From Streptomyces griseofuscus (lineage in GTDB: Bacteria > Actinomycetota > Actinomycetes > Streptomycetales > Streptomycetaceae): DNA of 64,000 nt. The stretch is from the NCBI RefSeq assembly GCF_014673495.1, contig NZ_CP051006.1, positions 1,860,001 through 1,924,000 on the forward strand, in the 5' to 3' direction. Below are positions 16,081 to 24,684 of this stretch, in pieces. Under the pieces are notes generated by a model that saw only the letters and a program-made list of their open reading frames with translations, had not been told where the DNA came from and ran no database searches. A program made the translations under genes and the position numbers. Numbering within the stretch: the stretch's first letter is position 1; each line of letters opens with the position of its first letter.

Positions 16081-17773
16081 AGGAGCGGTGGCCGGCTCCC
16101 CCGGCCGCCGCGACCGCCGCTCCAACGACCGGGCAGGCGCGGAGGGTTCGACCGGTCTCGCTGTCGGTGGCCAACAGCGTCGTCGCCGTGGAGAACGGGG
16201 TGCGCCGGGTCGACGCCTCTCTCGCCGGGCACGGCGCGGGCGCGGGCAACTGCCCGCTGGAGGCGTTCATCGCGGTGGCGAACCTCTCGGGGATCGAGCA
16301 CGGCTGCGATCTGTTCCGGCTCCAGGACGCCGCCGACGATCTGGTCAGCTCGGGCGGCCCGGCCTTGACGTACTTCACGAGCAGCTTGACCTCGATGACG
16401 GCGAGGATCGCGTAGAGCAGCGTGAACAGGGCCAGGGAGGCGATGACCTCGCCCTGGGAGACGCTGGGCGAGACGGCGTGCCGGGTCTCCAGCATGCCGT
16501 AGACGACCCATGGCTGGCGGCCCGTCTCGGTGAAGATCCAGCCCCAGGAGTTGGCGATCACCGGGAAGGCGAGGGTGAGGGCCGCGATCCGCCAGTACCA
16601 GGCGGTGTACGAGGGGGCGAGGACCCGGTTCTTGAAGAGGACCAGGTGCGGCACCTCGTCCTCGCCGACCCGCAGACGCTCGGGCAGCATGAACTTCTCG
16701 CGGGTCAGCCAGAGTCCGAGCAGGCCGATGGCGAAGGACGCCATGCCGAAGCCGATCATCCAGCGGAAGGCCCAGAAGGTGACGGGGATGATCGGGCGGT
16801 AGTCGCCGGGCCCGAACCGCCGCTGCTCGGCCTTGTTCGTGTCGTCGATGCCGGGGACGTAGGAGTGGAAGTCGTCGTGGGCGAGGAAGGAGAGCAGCCC
16901 GGGGACGGACAGTTCCACGGTGTTGCGGCCCTTGCTGACGTCCCCGTAGGCGAAGACCGAGAAGGGTGCCGCGTGCTGGCCGTGCCAGAGCGCCTCGGCG
17001 GCGGCCATCTTCATGGGCTGCTGGGTGAACATGACCTTGCCGAGCCGGTCGCCGCTGATCGCGGTGAGCAGTCCGCCGACAACGATCGCGACCAGGCCGA
17101 GCCGCAGCGAGGTCTTCATCACCGGGATGTGCCGCTTGCGCATGAGGTGCAGGGCGGCGATGCCGGCCAGGAAGGCGCCGCCGGTCAGCAGGGCCGCCGA
17201 GAGGGTGTGGAAGACCTGGACGACCACGGTGTTCTGGGTCAGGACGCGCCCGAAATCCGTGAGTTCGGCGCGTCCCCTCGCCCGGTTGATCCGGTAGCCG
17301 ACGGGGTCCTGCATCCAGGAGTTGGCCGCGAGGATGAAGTACGCCGACAGGATCGACCCGAGGGCCACGATCCAGATGCAGGCGAGGTGGATCCGCTTCG
17401 GCAGCCGGTCCCACCCGAAGATCCACAGCCCGATGAAGGTGGACTCGAAGAAGAAGGCGAGGAGGGACTCGAAGGCGAGCGGGGCGCCGAAGATGTCGCC
17501 CACGAAGCGTGAGTAGGCGGACCAGTTCATGCCGAACTGGAACTCCTGCACGATGCCGGTGACCACGCCCATCGCCATGTTGATCAGGAAGAGCCTGCCC
17601 CAGAACTTGGTCGCCCGCAGGTACTTCTCCTTGCCCGTGCGCACCCACGCGGTCTGGAGGCCCGCGGTCAGGGCGGCCAGGGAGATCGTCAGCGGGACGA
17701 ACAGGAAGTGGTAGACGATCGTGACGCCGAACTGCCAGCGCGCCAAGGTCTCCGGCGCCAGAGCGAGATGCAC
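16064..17773 (-). CDS. cydA: Cytochrome bd ubiquinol oxidase subunit I, 3' end replaced by foreign sequence
   Basis: Subunit I of the bd-type quinol oxidase, a polytopic membrane protein carrying hemes b558, b595 and d. The first 477 residues look normal: the heme ligand His region [22 protein letters not shown], and the conserved Q-loop/heme region [17 protein letters not shown]. The family sequence stops at KAGPPELT (about 16343). The remaining 92 residues are an accidental reading of the antisense of the aldolase fragment, replacing the usual last 25 or so residues. GTG start at 17773 with AAAGGAG upstream. The expected next gene, cydB, is absent downstream. Activity is doubtful without CydB. 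Confidence 0.85.
   Translation of the reverse strand: MHLALAPETLARWQFGVTIVYHFLFVPLTISLAALTAGLQTAWVRTGKEKYLRATKFWGRLFLINMAMGVVTGIVQEFQFGMNWSAYSRFVGDIFGAPLAFESLLAFFFESTFIGLWIFGWDRLPKRIHLACIWIVALGSILSAYFILAANSWMQDPVGYRINRARGRAELTDFGRVLTQNTVVVQVFHTLSAALLTGGAFLAGIAALHLMRKRHIPVMKTSLRLGLVAIVVGGLLTAISGDRLGKVMFTQQPMKMAAAEALWHGQHAAPFSVFAYGDVSKGRNTVELSVPGLLSFLAHDDFHSYVPGIDDTNKAEQRRFGPGDYRPIIPVTFWAFRWMIGFGMASFAIGLLGLWLTREKFMLPERLRVGEDEVPHLVLFKNRVLAPSYTAWYWRIAALTLAFPVIANSWGWIFTETGRQPWVVYGMLETRHAVSPSVSQGEVIASLALFTLLYAILAVIEVKLLVKYVKAGPPELTRSSAASWSRNRSQPCSIPERFATAMNASSGQLPAPAPCPAREASTRRTPFSTATTLLATDSETGRTLRACPVVGAAVAAAGGAGHRSSRSGG
16155..16345 (+). pseudogene. 4-hydroxy-2-oxovalerate aldolase C-terminal fragment
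   Basis: About 63 codons reading [40 protein letters not shown] and [23 protein letters not shown]. These are hallmark segments of the BphI/MhpE/HsaF aldolase that cleaves 4-hydroxy-2-oxovalerate to pyruvate and an aldehyde in meta-cleavage catabolism. Both ends are cut: the TIM-barrel N-terminus is absent, and the right end joins directly to the 3' end of cydA on the opposite strand near 16343-16346. Confidence 0.75.
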
Positions 17774-17866
17774 GTCTTCCGTCTCCTTTTACCGCCGTCG
17801 TCACGCGGAACTTTATCCCCTTTGCGCCGTATGGACACCGACGTCCGGCCGCCCGGACCCGACGGT

Positions 17867-17895
17867 TTGACACTGTCTCAGGCGGTGACTACTTT
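17867..17895 (+). promoter_or_regulatory. Sigma70-type promoter of the gntR/ABC operon
   Basis: TTGACA (17867-17872), 17-bp spacer, TACTTT (17890-17895), about 30 bp before the ATG. The operator at 17892-17915 overlaps the -10 element and probable start site. Confidence 0.65.
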
Positions 17896-17915
17896 CCCTA
17901 ATCAATTAGGGAAAG
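17892..17915. promoter_or_regulatory. Palindromic GntR (YtrA) operator
   Basis: Perfect 11-bp inverted repeat CTTTCCCTAAT / ATTAGGGAAAG with a 2-nt centre, placed over the -10 region and 10 bp before the gntR start. This is the expected position for autorepression. Confidence 0.8.
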
Positions 17916-17924
17916 GGTTACCTG

Positions 17925-18329
17925 ATGAAGTACCAGCTGCGCAGATCCAGCGGCACGCCCGCCTATCAGCAGATCATCGAGCAGACCGAACAGGCCCTGC
18001 GGCTGGGCATTCTGAAGCCCGGTGACAAGCTGCCCACCGCCCGTGAGGTGGTGGAGAGCGCCGTGGTCAACGGCAACACCGTGCTGAGGGCGTATCAGGA
18101 GCTCCAGCGGCGGGGCCTGGTGGAGTCCAGGACGGGTCTTGGCACATTCGTGGTGGGCACGCTCGGCAGCGCCGACCGGGTCGACGGCTCCGGGCTGCGG
18201 CAGGAGCTGGAGCAGTGGATGACCCGCGCCCGGGAGCACGGCCTGGAGCGGGAGGACGTCATGGCCCTGGTCGTCTCCGTCGGCGACGCCTGCTTCGCGG
18301 AGCGGGCGCCCGAGGGGCGGGCGCGGTGA
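17925..18329 (+). CDS. GntR-family regulator, YtrA subfamily
   Basis: A 134-residue protein: winged helix at about residues 10-75 (TPAYQQIIEQTEQALRLG, LPTAREVVESAVVNGNTVLR, GLVESRTGLGTFV) and a short C-terminal dimerisation helix pair, as in YtrA. These small regulators control ABC transporter operons they head. The start has AAAGGG eight bases upstream. It overlaps the ABC ATPase gene by GTGA and lies behind a sigma70-like promoter overlapped by a perfect palindrome, so it very probably represses its own operon until a cell-envelope or antibiotic signal relieves it. Confidence 0.88.
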   Translation: MKYQLRRSSGTPAYQQIIEQTEQALRLGILKPGDKLPTAREVVESAVVNGNTVLRAYQELQRRGLVESRTGLGTFVVGTLGSADRVDGSGLRQELEQWMTRAREHGLEREDVMALVVSVGDACFAERAPEGRAR

Positions 18330-19291
18330 CGGCGCACGCTCCGACGGCCGTCCAGGCGGAGGGGGTCGGGCTGCGCGCCGGGCGTGGCGGGCGGCGCCGG
18401 GACCTGCTCGCCGACTGCGCCTTCCGGGTCCCGCGCGGCGCGGTGTGCGGCATCGTCGGCCCGAACGGCGCGGGCAAGAGCCTGCTGCTGTCGGCCGCGG
18501 CCGGGCTCGTCCGGCCGCACTCCGGCCGGCTCACCGTGCTCGGGCAGCCCGCGGGCGCGGACGCGTTGCTCGCGGACGTCGCGTACGTCGACCAGCACCG
18601 CCCCCTGTACCCGCGGATGCGGGCCGCCGAACTGCTGGCCATGGGCCGCGACCTCAATCCCCGCTGGGACCACGACCGCGCCGCGGAACTACTGGAGCTG
18701 GGCCGGATCCCGCTCGACAGCAGGGCCGGGTCCCTCTCCGGCGGCCAGCGCTCCCTGCTCGCCCTCGCCCTCGCGCGCGGCAAGCGGCCCCGGCTGCTGC
18801 TGCTCGACGAGCCGCTGAGCGATCTCGACCCGCTGGTGCGCCGGGCCGCCCTCGGCCTGCTGCTGGGCGATGTCGCGGAGGGCCAAGGCACGGTCCTGCT
18901 CTCCTCCCATGTGCTGGGCGATCTCGAAGAGGCCATCGACCATCTGCTGCTGATCGACGGCGGCCGGATCCGGCTGGCCGGCGAGCTGTCCGAACTGCTC
19001 GCCGCACACCGGCTGCTCGACCGGCTCGGCCTGCTGGAGTGCCAGGCGGGTCTTGCACCATGGCGGGTGCACCCGGTGGACCCGGTGGACGAAGAGCCAC
19101 GCCATCTCACGCTGGTCCGCGTGGAGCAGGAGACGCGCACCGAGGCGGCCGAGGCCGAACTCCCCAGACTGGAAGAGCTGGTGGTCTCCTATCTGCGCTC
19201 CCCCTCCGTGGCGGGCTGGCTGGCCCCCGGCATGCGGCCGGGCCGGTACGGCGACGCGGACCAGAACGGCACCGGGACGGTGGCGGCATGA
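18326..19291 (+). CDS. ABC transporter ATP-binding protein
   Basis: A 321-residue ABC ATPase: Walker A GPNGAGKS (about 45-52), signature LSGGQRSLLALALARG, Walker B RLLLLDEPLSDLDP and switch His in LLSSHVL. The C-terminal 90 residues are an extension seen in exporters of the CcmA/YtrB type. The GTG at 18326 overlaps the gntR stop (GTGA), indicating translational coupling. Its partner is the permease immediately downstream (ATGA overlap). By the context of YtrA-type operons it likely exports or responds to antimicrobial or envelope-active compounds; the substrate is unknown. Confidence 0.88.
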   Translation: MTAHAPTAVQAEGVGLRAGRGGRRRDLLADCAFRVPRGAVCGIVGPNGAGKSLLLSAAAGLVRPHSGRLTVLGQPAGADALLADVAYVDQHRPLYPRMRAAELLAMGRDLNPRWDHDRAAELLELGRIPLDSRAGSLSGGQRSLLALALARGKRPRLLLLDEPLSDLDPLVRRAALGLLLGDVAEGQGTVLLSSHVLGDLEEAIDHLLLIDGGRIRLAGELSELLAAHRLLDRLGLLECQAGLAPWRVHPVDPVDEEPRHLTLVRVEQETRTEAAEAELPRLEELVVSYLRSPSVAGWLAPGMRPGRYGDADQNGTGTVAA

Positions 19292-20283
19292 CCGTGTCGT
19301 CCCCCCTGCGGGTCGTGCCGGTCCGGCTGAACCGGCCGGCCCTGCACCCGAGGCCCGTGCGGTACCGGGCCCTGGTCCGGCTGAGCCTGCGGCGCCATCG
19401 CGGCACCCTCGCGGCCATGGCCCTGGCCTCGGCGCTGCTGACGGCGTGGGTGCTGCGCACGGCGCACGACGTGGTGCGGGTCCGGGCCGAGCGCGCCGCG
19501 ACCTCGTGCGCCGAACTCCCCTATCTCGAACGGTGCGACGCCACGGTCCGCGATGTCTCCGACGCGCTCCAGGCCGTCCAGCACGCGCAGTTCGCCCTGG
19601 TGGCCGTGCCCACGCTGGTGGCGGCGCTGCTCGGCGCGCCGCTGCTGGCGCAGGAGTACGAGCGCCGTACGCACCGGCTCCTGTGGACGCAGTCGGTGCC
19701 CCGGCAGCGCTGGCTCGCCGGTCAGCTCCTCGTGCTGGGCGGCGCGTCCGTCGCGCTCGGCATCGTCGCCGCCGTGCTCGGCGGCCGCCTCCGGGCGGTC
19801 ACCTCGCCGACGCTCACGCACGACTCCTCCGCGTTCTCGGCGCTGCCGTACAACTCCTTCGGGCCCGTCCTCGCTACGGCGACCGTGCTGGCCTTCGCGA
19901 TCGGGGTGCTGGCCGGGGAGCTGATCCGGCGCACGGTCCCGGCCATGGTCTGCGCCCTCGCCGGGTACACGGCCGTGCTGACCCTGCTGACCTGGCTGCG
20001 CCGCTTCCTCCAGCCGACCCTCACCCGGTTCCCGCCGCACGGCTACGACCTGGCCCCGGACGACTGGCTGCTGCGGGACGGGGTGGTCACCCCCGACGGC
20101 CGCAGGCTGTCGTACGCGCAGTGCGGGCCCGCCGGCTGCCCCGACGGCTCACGGGTCTTCGACGCCTACCACAGCGCGAGCCAGCTCTGGCCGATGCAGT
20201 GGACCCAGGCGGCGCTGACGGTGCCCCTGATCGCCCTGGCCCTCCTCACGGTGCACCGGTCCGTCCGCCGCCGTCTGCCGTGA
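19288..20283 (+). CDS. ABC transporter permease
   Basis: A 331-residue membrane protein with about six hydrophobic helices: LAAMALASALLTAWVL near the N-terminus, FALVAVPTLVAALLGAPLLA, LVLGGASVALGIVAAVLGG, VLATATVLAFAIGVLAG, AMVCALAGYTAVLTLLTWL and a final ALTVPLIALALLTV. A large outside loop with paired Cys (SCAELPYLERC; CGPAGC) lies between helices. The motif EYERRTHRLLWTQSVPRQRW after helix 2 is typical of ABC-2-type permeases in Streptomyces GntR-ABC operons. ATG at 19288 overlaps the ATPase stop codon. Confidence 0.85.
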   Translation: MTVSSPLRVVPVRLNRPALHPRPVRYRALVRLSLRRHRGTLAAMALASALLTAWVLRTAHDVVRVRAERAATSCAELPYLERCDATVRDVSDALQAVQHAQFALVAVPTLVAALLGAPLLAQEYERRTHRLLWTQSVPRQRWLAGQLLVLGGASVALGIVAAVLGGRLRAVTSPTLTHDSSAFSALPYNSFGPVLATATVLAFAIGVLAGELIRRTVPAMVCALAGYTAVLTLLTWLRRFLQPTLTRFPPHGYDLAPDDWLLRDGVVTPDGRRLSYAQCGPAGCPDGSRVFDAYHSASQLWPMQWTQAALTVPLIALALLTVHRSVRRRLP

Positions 20284-20337
20284 TCCTGCGGCCGCCCTCC
20301 CCCCGCCGCAGCCCATCCGACGAAGGACACCTTCACC

Positions 20338-21555
20338 ATGTCCGTTTCCGCTGACCCGGCCCCGCCGACGGCCGCACCCATGACGAGCAGGGCGGGCGGC
20401 GGGCGGCTCGCCGCCGTGGACGCGCTGCGCCTGCTCGCGGCGGCCGGGGTGGCCGCCTACCACTACCTCGGCACCCCCACCCCGCACTTCTGGGGCACGT
20501 ACGACCTGACCCGCACCGCGCCCGCGCTGCACGCGCTGAGCCGCTATGGCTGGCTCGGGGTGGAGGCGTTCTTCCTGATCAGCGGGTTCGCCATCTGTAT
20601 GAGCTGCTGGGGGCGCACCCCGGCGCAGTTCGCGGTCTCCCGGATCGCCCGGCTCTTCCCGCTCTACTGGACGGTCGTCCTCGTCATCGTCGTCGTCGCC
20701 TGGATCGCGCGGCTCGCCGGACAGCGGCCCGGGGCGCCCGTCGATCTGCGCACCACCCTCGGCAATCTGACCATGCTGCCGGGGCCGCTCGGGCTGCGGA
20801 CCACGGACGGGGTCGCCTGGACGCTGTGGGTGGAGGCCCGGTTCTATCTGCTGATGGCCGTGCTGCTGCTGATCGGCCTCACCTACCGCCGGACGATCGC
20901 GTTCTGCCTGCTCTGGCTGACGCTTGCCGCCATCGGCCGGGAGCTGCACTCCAGTGTGCTGGACGAGTTCCTGCTCACCCGGTACGCCGGGCTGTTCGTG
21001 GCGGGCATGGCGCTCTATCTGATGCACCGCTTCGGACCGAACCTGCTGCTGTGGCTGCTCACCGGCTTCGCCTGGTGCTACACCCTGACCCTGCTGGGCG
21101 ACCGGGTCGCCGCGCACGCGGCCCCCGCGGCCCGGGGCGGGACACCGGGCTGGGGGATCTGCGCCGCCGTCCTCACGGTGTTCCTGATCCTGCTCGCGCT
21201 GTCCGGGCCGGGACCCCTCGGCCGGCTGCGCTGGCGCGTCCTGGCCTACGCGGGCGCCCTGACCTACCCGTTCTACCTCGTCCACCAGAGCCTCGGCATA
21301 CCCGTCGTCCGCGGGCTGCTCAAGGCGGTGCCCGCGCTCGGCCTGGTCCCGGCGATCGCCCTCGGACTGTGCTTCTCGCTCGCCCTGTCGGCCGCGCTCA
21401 ACCATCTGGTGGACCGCAGAGCCGGGGCGTGGCTGCGCCGCCGGCTCACCTCGGACATCGCGGTGCCGGGCGATCCGGTGGGGCGCCGGACTCCCCCACC
21501 GGATCCGCCGGTACGTCAGCCGTCCAGTCGTACCGGAACCGTCTGCCAGCCGTAG
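20338..21555 (+). CDS. Membrane acyltransferase, acyltransferase-3 family
   Basis: A 405-residue polytopic protein of the AT3/OafA type, transferring acyl groups to surface polysaccharide, lipid or natural-product substrates. Near the N-terminus LAAVDALRLLAAAGVAAYHY carries the R/H pair characteristic of the family, followed by GWLGVEAFFLISGFAICMS; about ten hydrophobic helices follow. The ATG at 20338 lies 55 bp after the permease stop and is preceded by GAAGGA, so it is probably the last gene of the gntR operon. The C-terminal tail is proline-rich. Its last 40 bp overlap the convergent P450 gene, which may be a real antisense overlap or an overlong reading. Confidence 0.85.
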   Translation: MSVSADPAPPTAAPMTSRAGGGRLAAVDALRLLAAAGVAAYHYLGTPTPHFWGTYDLTRTAPALHALSRYGWLGVEAFFLISGFAICMSCWGRTPAQFAVSRIARLFPLYWTVVLVIVVVAWIARLAGQRPGAPVDLRTTLGNLTMLPGPLGLRTTDGVAWTLWVEARFYLLMAVLLLIGLTYRRTIAFCLLWLTLAAIGRELHSSVLDEFLLTRYAGLFVAGMALYLMHRFGPNLLLWLLTGFAWCYTLTLLGDRVAAHAAPAARGGTPGWGICAAVLTVFLILLALSGPGPLGRLRWRVLAYAGALTYPFYLVHQSLGIPVVRGLLKAVPALGLVPAIALGLCFSLALSAALNHLVDRRAGAWLRRRLTSDIAVPGDPVGRRTPPPDPPVRQPSSRTGTVCQP

Positions 21556-22751
21556 GCGATGAAGGACGGGACCTGCTTGAGATCACCGGCCTCGAAGGCG
21601 GGGGCCAGGTGGGGGAAGCGGTCGAAGAGGGCGGACAGGGCGGTACGGGCCTCCATCCGGGCCAGCGGGGCGCCGATGCAGCGGTGCACGCCGATACCGA
21701 AGGAGAGGTGGTCGTCGGCGGCGCGCGCGGCGTCGAAGGCCTCGGCGGTCTCCCCGTAGTGCGCCGGGTCCGAGCCGGCCGCCCCGTAGGTGGTGAGGAT
21801 CGCGTCGCCCGCGGGGATGGTGACGCCGTCCACGGTGACGTCCGAGACCGCGAACCGCAGCGGCAGCGCGGCGATGGAGGGCCGTACCCGCAGCACCTCG
21901 TCGATGACCTGGTCCCAGTCGAGCTTCCCGGAGCGGACCTCGGCGAGCTGCTCGGGGTGGGTCAGCAGCTCGACCACCGCGTTGGCGATCAGGTTCACCG
22001 TGGTCTCGAAGCCGGCGCCGATCACCAGCAGGAGGGTGAACAGCAGTTCCTCGGCGCTGAGCCGGTCGCCCTCCTCGTCGCGGACCCGGATCAGCTCGGT
22101 GGTCAGGTCGTCGCCCGGGTTCTCGGCGCGGTAGGCGATCTGCGCGGGGATCACCGTGCCGATCTGCCGCTGCACGAAGTCCGCGTGCTCGGGGCTCGGG
22201 TCGGTGGTGTCCATGATCGCCGCGATCAGCTCGGCGACGCTCGGCCGGAGGTGGTCGGGCACGCCGAACAGCTCGCAGATGATCAGCATCGGCAGCGGCT
22301 GCGCGAACGCCTCCTTGAGGTCGACGACGGCGCCGTCCGCCCCCGACCGCGCCATCGTGTCGAGGAGTTCGGCGGCGACGGCGTCGACCCGGTCGCGCAG
22401 CGCCTCGGTGCGCCTGGCGGTGAAGCTGGGCGCGACCAGACGGCGCAGCCGGGTGTGGTCGGCGCCGTAGGTGGAGAGCATGTTGACCACGCCGATCCAG
22501 CCCAATACCCAGCCCCACTCCGGGTGTTCGCCGACCTCGGGCCACAACCGCCAGTGCTTGCGGGGGTCCTTGCTGACCTGCGGGTCCAGGATCAGGGAGC
22601 GCAGGGCGTCGTACCCGGTGGGCGCCCAGGCCGGGATGCCGCCGGGGAGTTCCACGGGGACGACCGGTCCCAGGGCGCGCAGCCTTGCGCTCTCCGCCAC
22701 GATGTCGGACCCGAACGGGTCGATGGGCACGCGGGTGGGCGTAGTGGTCAT
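21516..22751 (-). CDS. Cytochrome P450 (CYP154-like), last gene of the conservon operon
   Basis: A 411-residue bacterial class I P450. I-helix GAGFETTVN gives the acid/Thr pair for O2 activation, the K-helix has EVLR (ExxR), and the heme loop FGIGVHRCIGAPLAR provides the thiolate Cys at about residue 358. It follows the upstream P450 with an ATGA overlap and is thus co-transcribed with cvnABCD. In Streptomyces, conservon operons frequently end with a CYP157/CYP154 pair. Electron partners (ferredoxin, reductase) are not encoded nearby. Substrate unknown. Confidence 0.88.
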   Translation of the reverse strand: MTTTPTRVPIDPFGSDIVAESARLRALGPVVPVELPGGIPAWAPTGYDALRSLILDPQVSKDPRKHWRLWPEVGEHPEWGWVLGWIGVVNMLSTYGADHTRLRRLVAPSFTARRTEALRDRVDAVAAELLDTMARSGADGAVVDLKEAFAQPLPMLIICELFGVPDHLRPSVAELIAAIMDTTDPSPEHADFVQRQIGTVIPAQIAYRAENPGDDLTTELIRVRDEEGDRLSAEELLFTLLLVIGAGFETTVNLIANAVVELLTHPEQLAEVRSGKLDWDQVIDEVLRVRPSIAALPLRFAVSDVTVDGVTIPAGDAILTTYGAAGSDPAHYGETAEAFDAARAADDHLSFGIGVHRCIGAPLARMEARTALSALFDRFPHLAPAFEAGDLKQVPSFIAYGWQTVPVRLDG

Positions 22752-24022
22752 GCTCGGGCTCCAGTCTGGGAGGACGCGGAAGGGGCCGTCGGGTCCGCGG
22801 GACGGTCGGGGGTGCAGGGGGTGAACCGGACCGGCAGCGAGACGAGGGAGCGGTGGAAGGGGCCCGGGCGCCAGGTGAGCCGGTCACGGGGCACGGTGGG
22901 CTCCATGTCGGGCAGCCACTGGGTGAGCCGCTCGATGGCCTCCGTGGCGATCAGCAGCCCCTCGTGCTTGACCGGGCAGGTGTGCGGGCCCGCGCCGAAC
23001 GACAGATGGGAGGCGTCCCGCGGATCGTGCGTCCCGCCCTGCCCCTCGTCCGCGAACAGCGCGAGCGCGCCGTACGACACCACGACGGGCACCGCGGCCC
23101 GCACCCACGCGCCGTGGAAGCTGAGCGACTTACGGGCGTACAGCACCCCGTAGTTGGTCAGCGGGGTCTCGTGCCGGAGGACCTCCAGGACGGCGTCGCG
23201 CACGGTGCGGGAGCCGCTGGTGAGGGTGGAGTAGTACGCCGGGTTGCCGAGGATGCGGGAGAGCGCGTTGCTCACCAGGTTGGTGGACGGCTCGTGGCCC
23301 GCGCCGAGGGTGAGGAAGACCTGCCAGGTGACCTCCTCGGTGGTCAGGCCCAGCGGGTGGTCGAGCAGCCGGCTGGTGAGGTCGTCGCCGCGCCGCGCCG
23401 TCTTGGCGCCGATCAGGTCCATGACGTACCTGCCGTACTCGGCCTCGCCCTGGACGGACGCCTCACCGCCCTCCATCAGCGCGCCCAGCGCGTCGTTGAG
23501 GCGGTCGGCCTCGCCCTCGGGGAAGCCGAAGAGGCTGTTGAAGACGAGGGTCATCAGCGGGCGGGCGAAGTCGTTCACCAGATCCGCCTCGCCGCGCGGG
23601 CCGAACCGGGAGACCAGGATGTGCACGGCGCGCAGCACCCGTTCGCGCAGATCGTGCGGCTCGACCAGGTCGAAGGCCTGGAGCAGGGCGGTGCGGTAGC
23701 GGACGTGCTCGGCGCCGTCGGAGAAGAGGGTGTTGGGCCGCCAGCGCATCATGCCGAGGATCGGCAGGTCCTCGGGGACCGTCGCCTGCCAGGGGCGCGG
23801 GTCGCGGGACCAGGTCGCGTCGTCGTGCAGCATGTCGAGCGCGGCACGGCGGTCGGTGACCACGTACGCCGGTACGCCCGGGGCGAGTTCGGCCCAGCCG
23901 ACCGGGCCCTGGGCGCGCAGCGCCTCGTAGTAGCGGCGCGGGTCGACGGCGAACCCGTCCTCCCACAGCCGCACGGGGGTGGAGCGGTCGAAGGACTCCG
24001 CGGGGGCGGGGTACGGCGTCAC
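22748..24022 (-). CDS. Cytochrome P450 (CYP157-like), conservon-associated
   Basis: A 424-residue P450. I-helix region GAGHEPSTN, K-helix EVLR, and heme loop FGAGPHTCPVKHEGLL with Cys at about 349. The residues after the Cys depart from the usual CxG (here C-P-V), as in the CYP156/157 group that co-occurs with conservons. The GTG at 24022 overlaps the cvnD stop codon (GTGA); an ORF extending further upstream is an antisense artefact across cvnD. It likely works with, or is controlled by, the CvnABCD signalling complex. Substrate unknown. Confidence 0.87.
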   Translation of the reverse strand: MTPYPAPAESFDRSTPVRLWEDGFAVDPRRYYEALRAQGPVGWAELAPGVPAYVVTDRRAALDMLHDDATWSRDPRPWQATVPEDLPILGMMRWRPNTLFSDGAEHVRYRTALLQAFDLVEPHDLRERVLRAVHILVSRFGPRGEADLVNDFARPLMTLVFNSLFGFPEGEADRLNDALGALMEGGEASVQGEAEYGRYVMDLIGAKTARRGDDLTSRLLDHPLGLTTEEVTWQVFLTLGAGHEPSTNLVSNALSRILGNPAYYSTLTSGSRTVRDAVLEVLRHETPLTNYGVLYARKSLSFHGAWVRAAVPVVVSYGALALFADEGQGGTHDPRDASHLSFGAGPHTCPVKHEGLLIATEAIERLTQWLPDMEPTVPRDRLTWRPGPFHRSLVSLPVRFTPCTPDRPADPTAPSASSQTGARA

Positions 24023-24684
24023 GAGCGCACCTCCCCGGCCACCGCGCGGGCGTTGAGGTCGATCAGGTGCTCCACGAGGGCGAGCAGCGCGTCGACGGAG
24101 GAGTTGCGGTCCCGGGCGTCGCACTCCACCAGCGGGGTGTCCGGAGCCAGGTCCAGGGACTCCCGCAGCTGCTCCGCGGGGTAACGGCGTGAGTCCGGGA
24201 AGGTGTTGACGGCGACGGCGTACGTCAGACCCGACTCCTCGACCAGGCCGAGCACATCGAAGGAGGCGTCCAGGCGGCGGCTGTCGACAAGGACGAGCGC
24301 GCCGAGCGCCCCGTACGCGATGTCCGCCCACAGCGCCCGGAAGCGCTCCTGTCCGGGGGTGCCGAACAGGTAGAGAACGGTCTCACCGCCGAGGGTGATG
24401 CGGCCGAAGTCGATGGCGACGGTGGTGGTCTTCTTGTCCCGCACCCCGTCGAGGTGGTCGACGGCGGTGGACGCCTGGGTGAGGTGTTCCTCGGTGTGCA
24501 GGGGGCGGATCTCGGACACCGAGTCGATCAGGGTGGTCTTGCCGACGCCGAACGGGCCGACGACGACGATCTTCACCAACTCCCTTGCCGCGGCGGGAAG
24601 GTGGAGTTCCCCGGCCCGGACACCGGAGTCGTCGGTCCGGCTGCCGGCCGGGACGGGTTCAGAGCTTGAGGGCGCGGAGGCCAT
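24019..24684 (-). CDS. cvnD: Conservon small GTPase CvnD
   Basis: A 221-residue Ras-like/DUF fold GTPase of the MglA-type 'ATP/GTP-binding' group. G1 is GPFGVGKTT (about 43-51), the switch 2 region is LFGTPGQERFRALWADI, and G4-like AVNTFPDS is at about 155-165. CvnD is thought to act as the switch of a membrane-associated complex formed with CvnA, CvnB and CvnC, analogous to eukaryotic G-protein systems. The gene overlaps the cvnC 3' end by 26 bp and the first P450 by four bases. Confidence 0.92.
   Translation of the reverse strand: MASAPSSSEPVPAGSRTDDSGVRAGELHLPAAARELVKIVVVGPFGVGKTTLIDSVSEIRPLHTEEHLTQASTAVDHLDGVRDKKTTTVAIDFGRITLGGETVLYLFGTPGQERFRALWADIAYGALGALVLVDSRRLDASFDVLGLVEESGLTYAVAVNTFPDSRRYPAEQLRESLDLAPDTPLVECDARDRNSSVDALLALVEHLIDLNARAVAGEVRS

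Noticed and set aside
17774..17890. Rex-type redox operator before cydA
   Set aside because: No TGTGA-N-TCACA-like palindrome is present in the gap.
20826..23153. A 775-codon open frame on the plus strand
   Set aside because: Shadow of the acyltransferase and of the two P450 genes on the opposite strand; composition is unlike a real protein.
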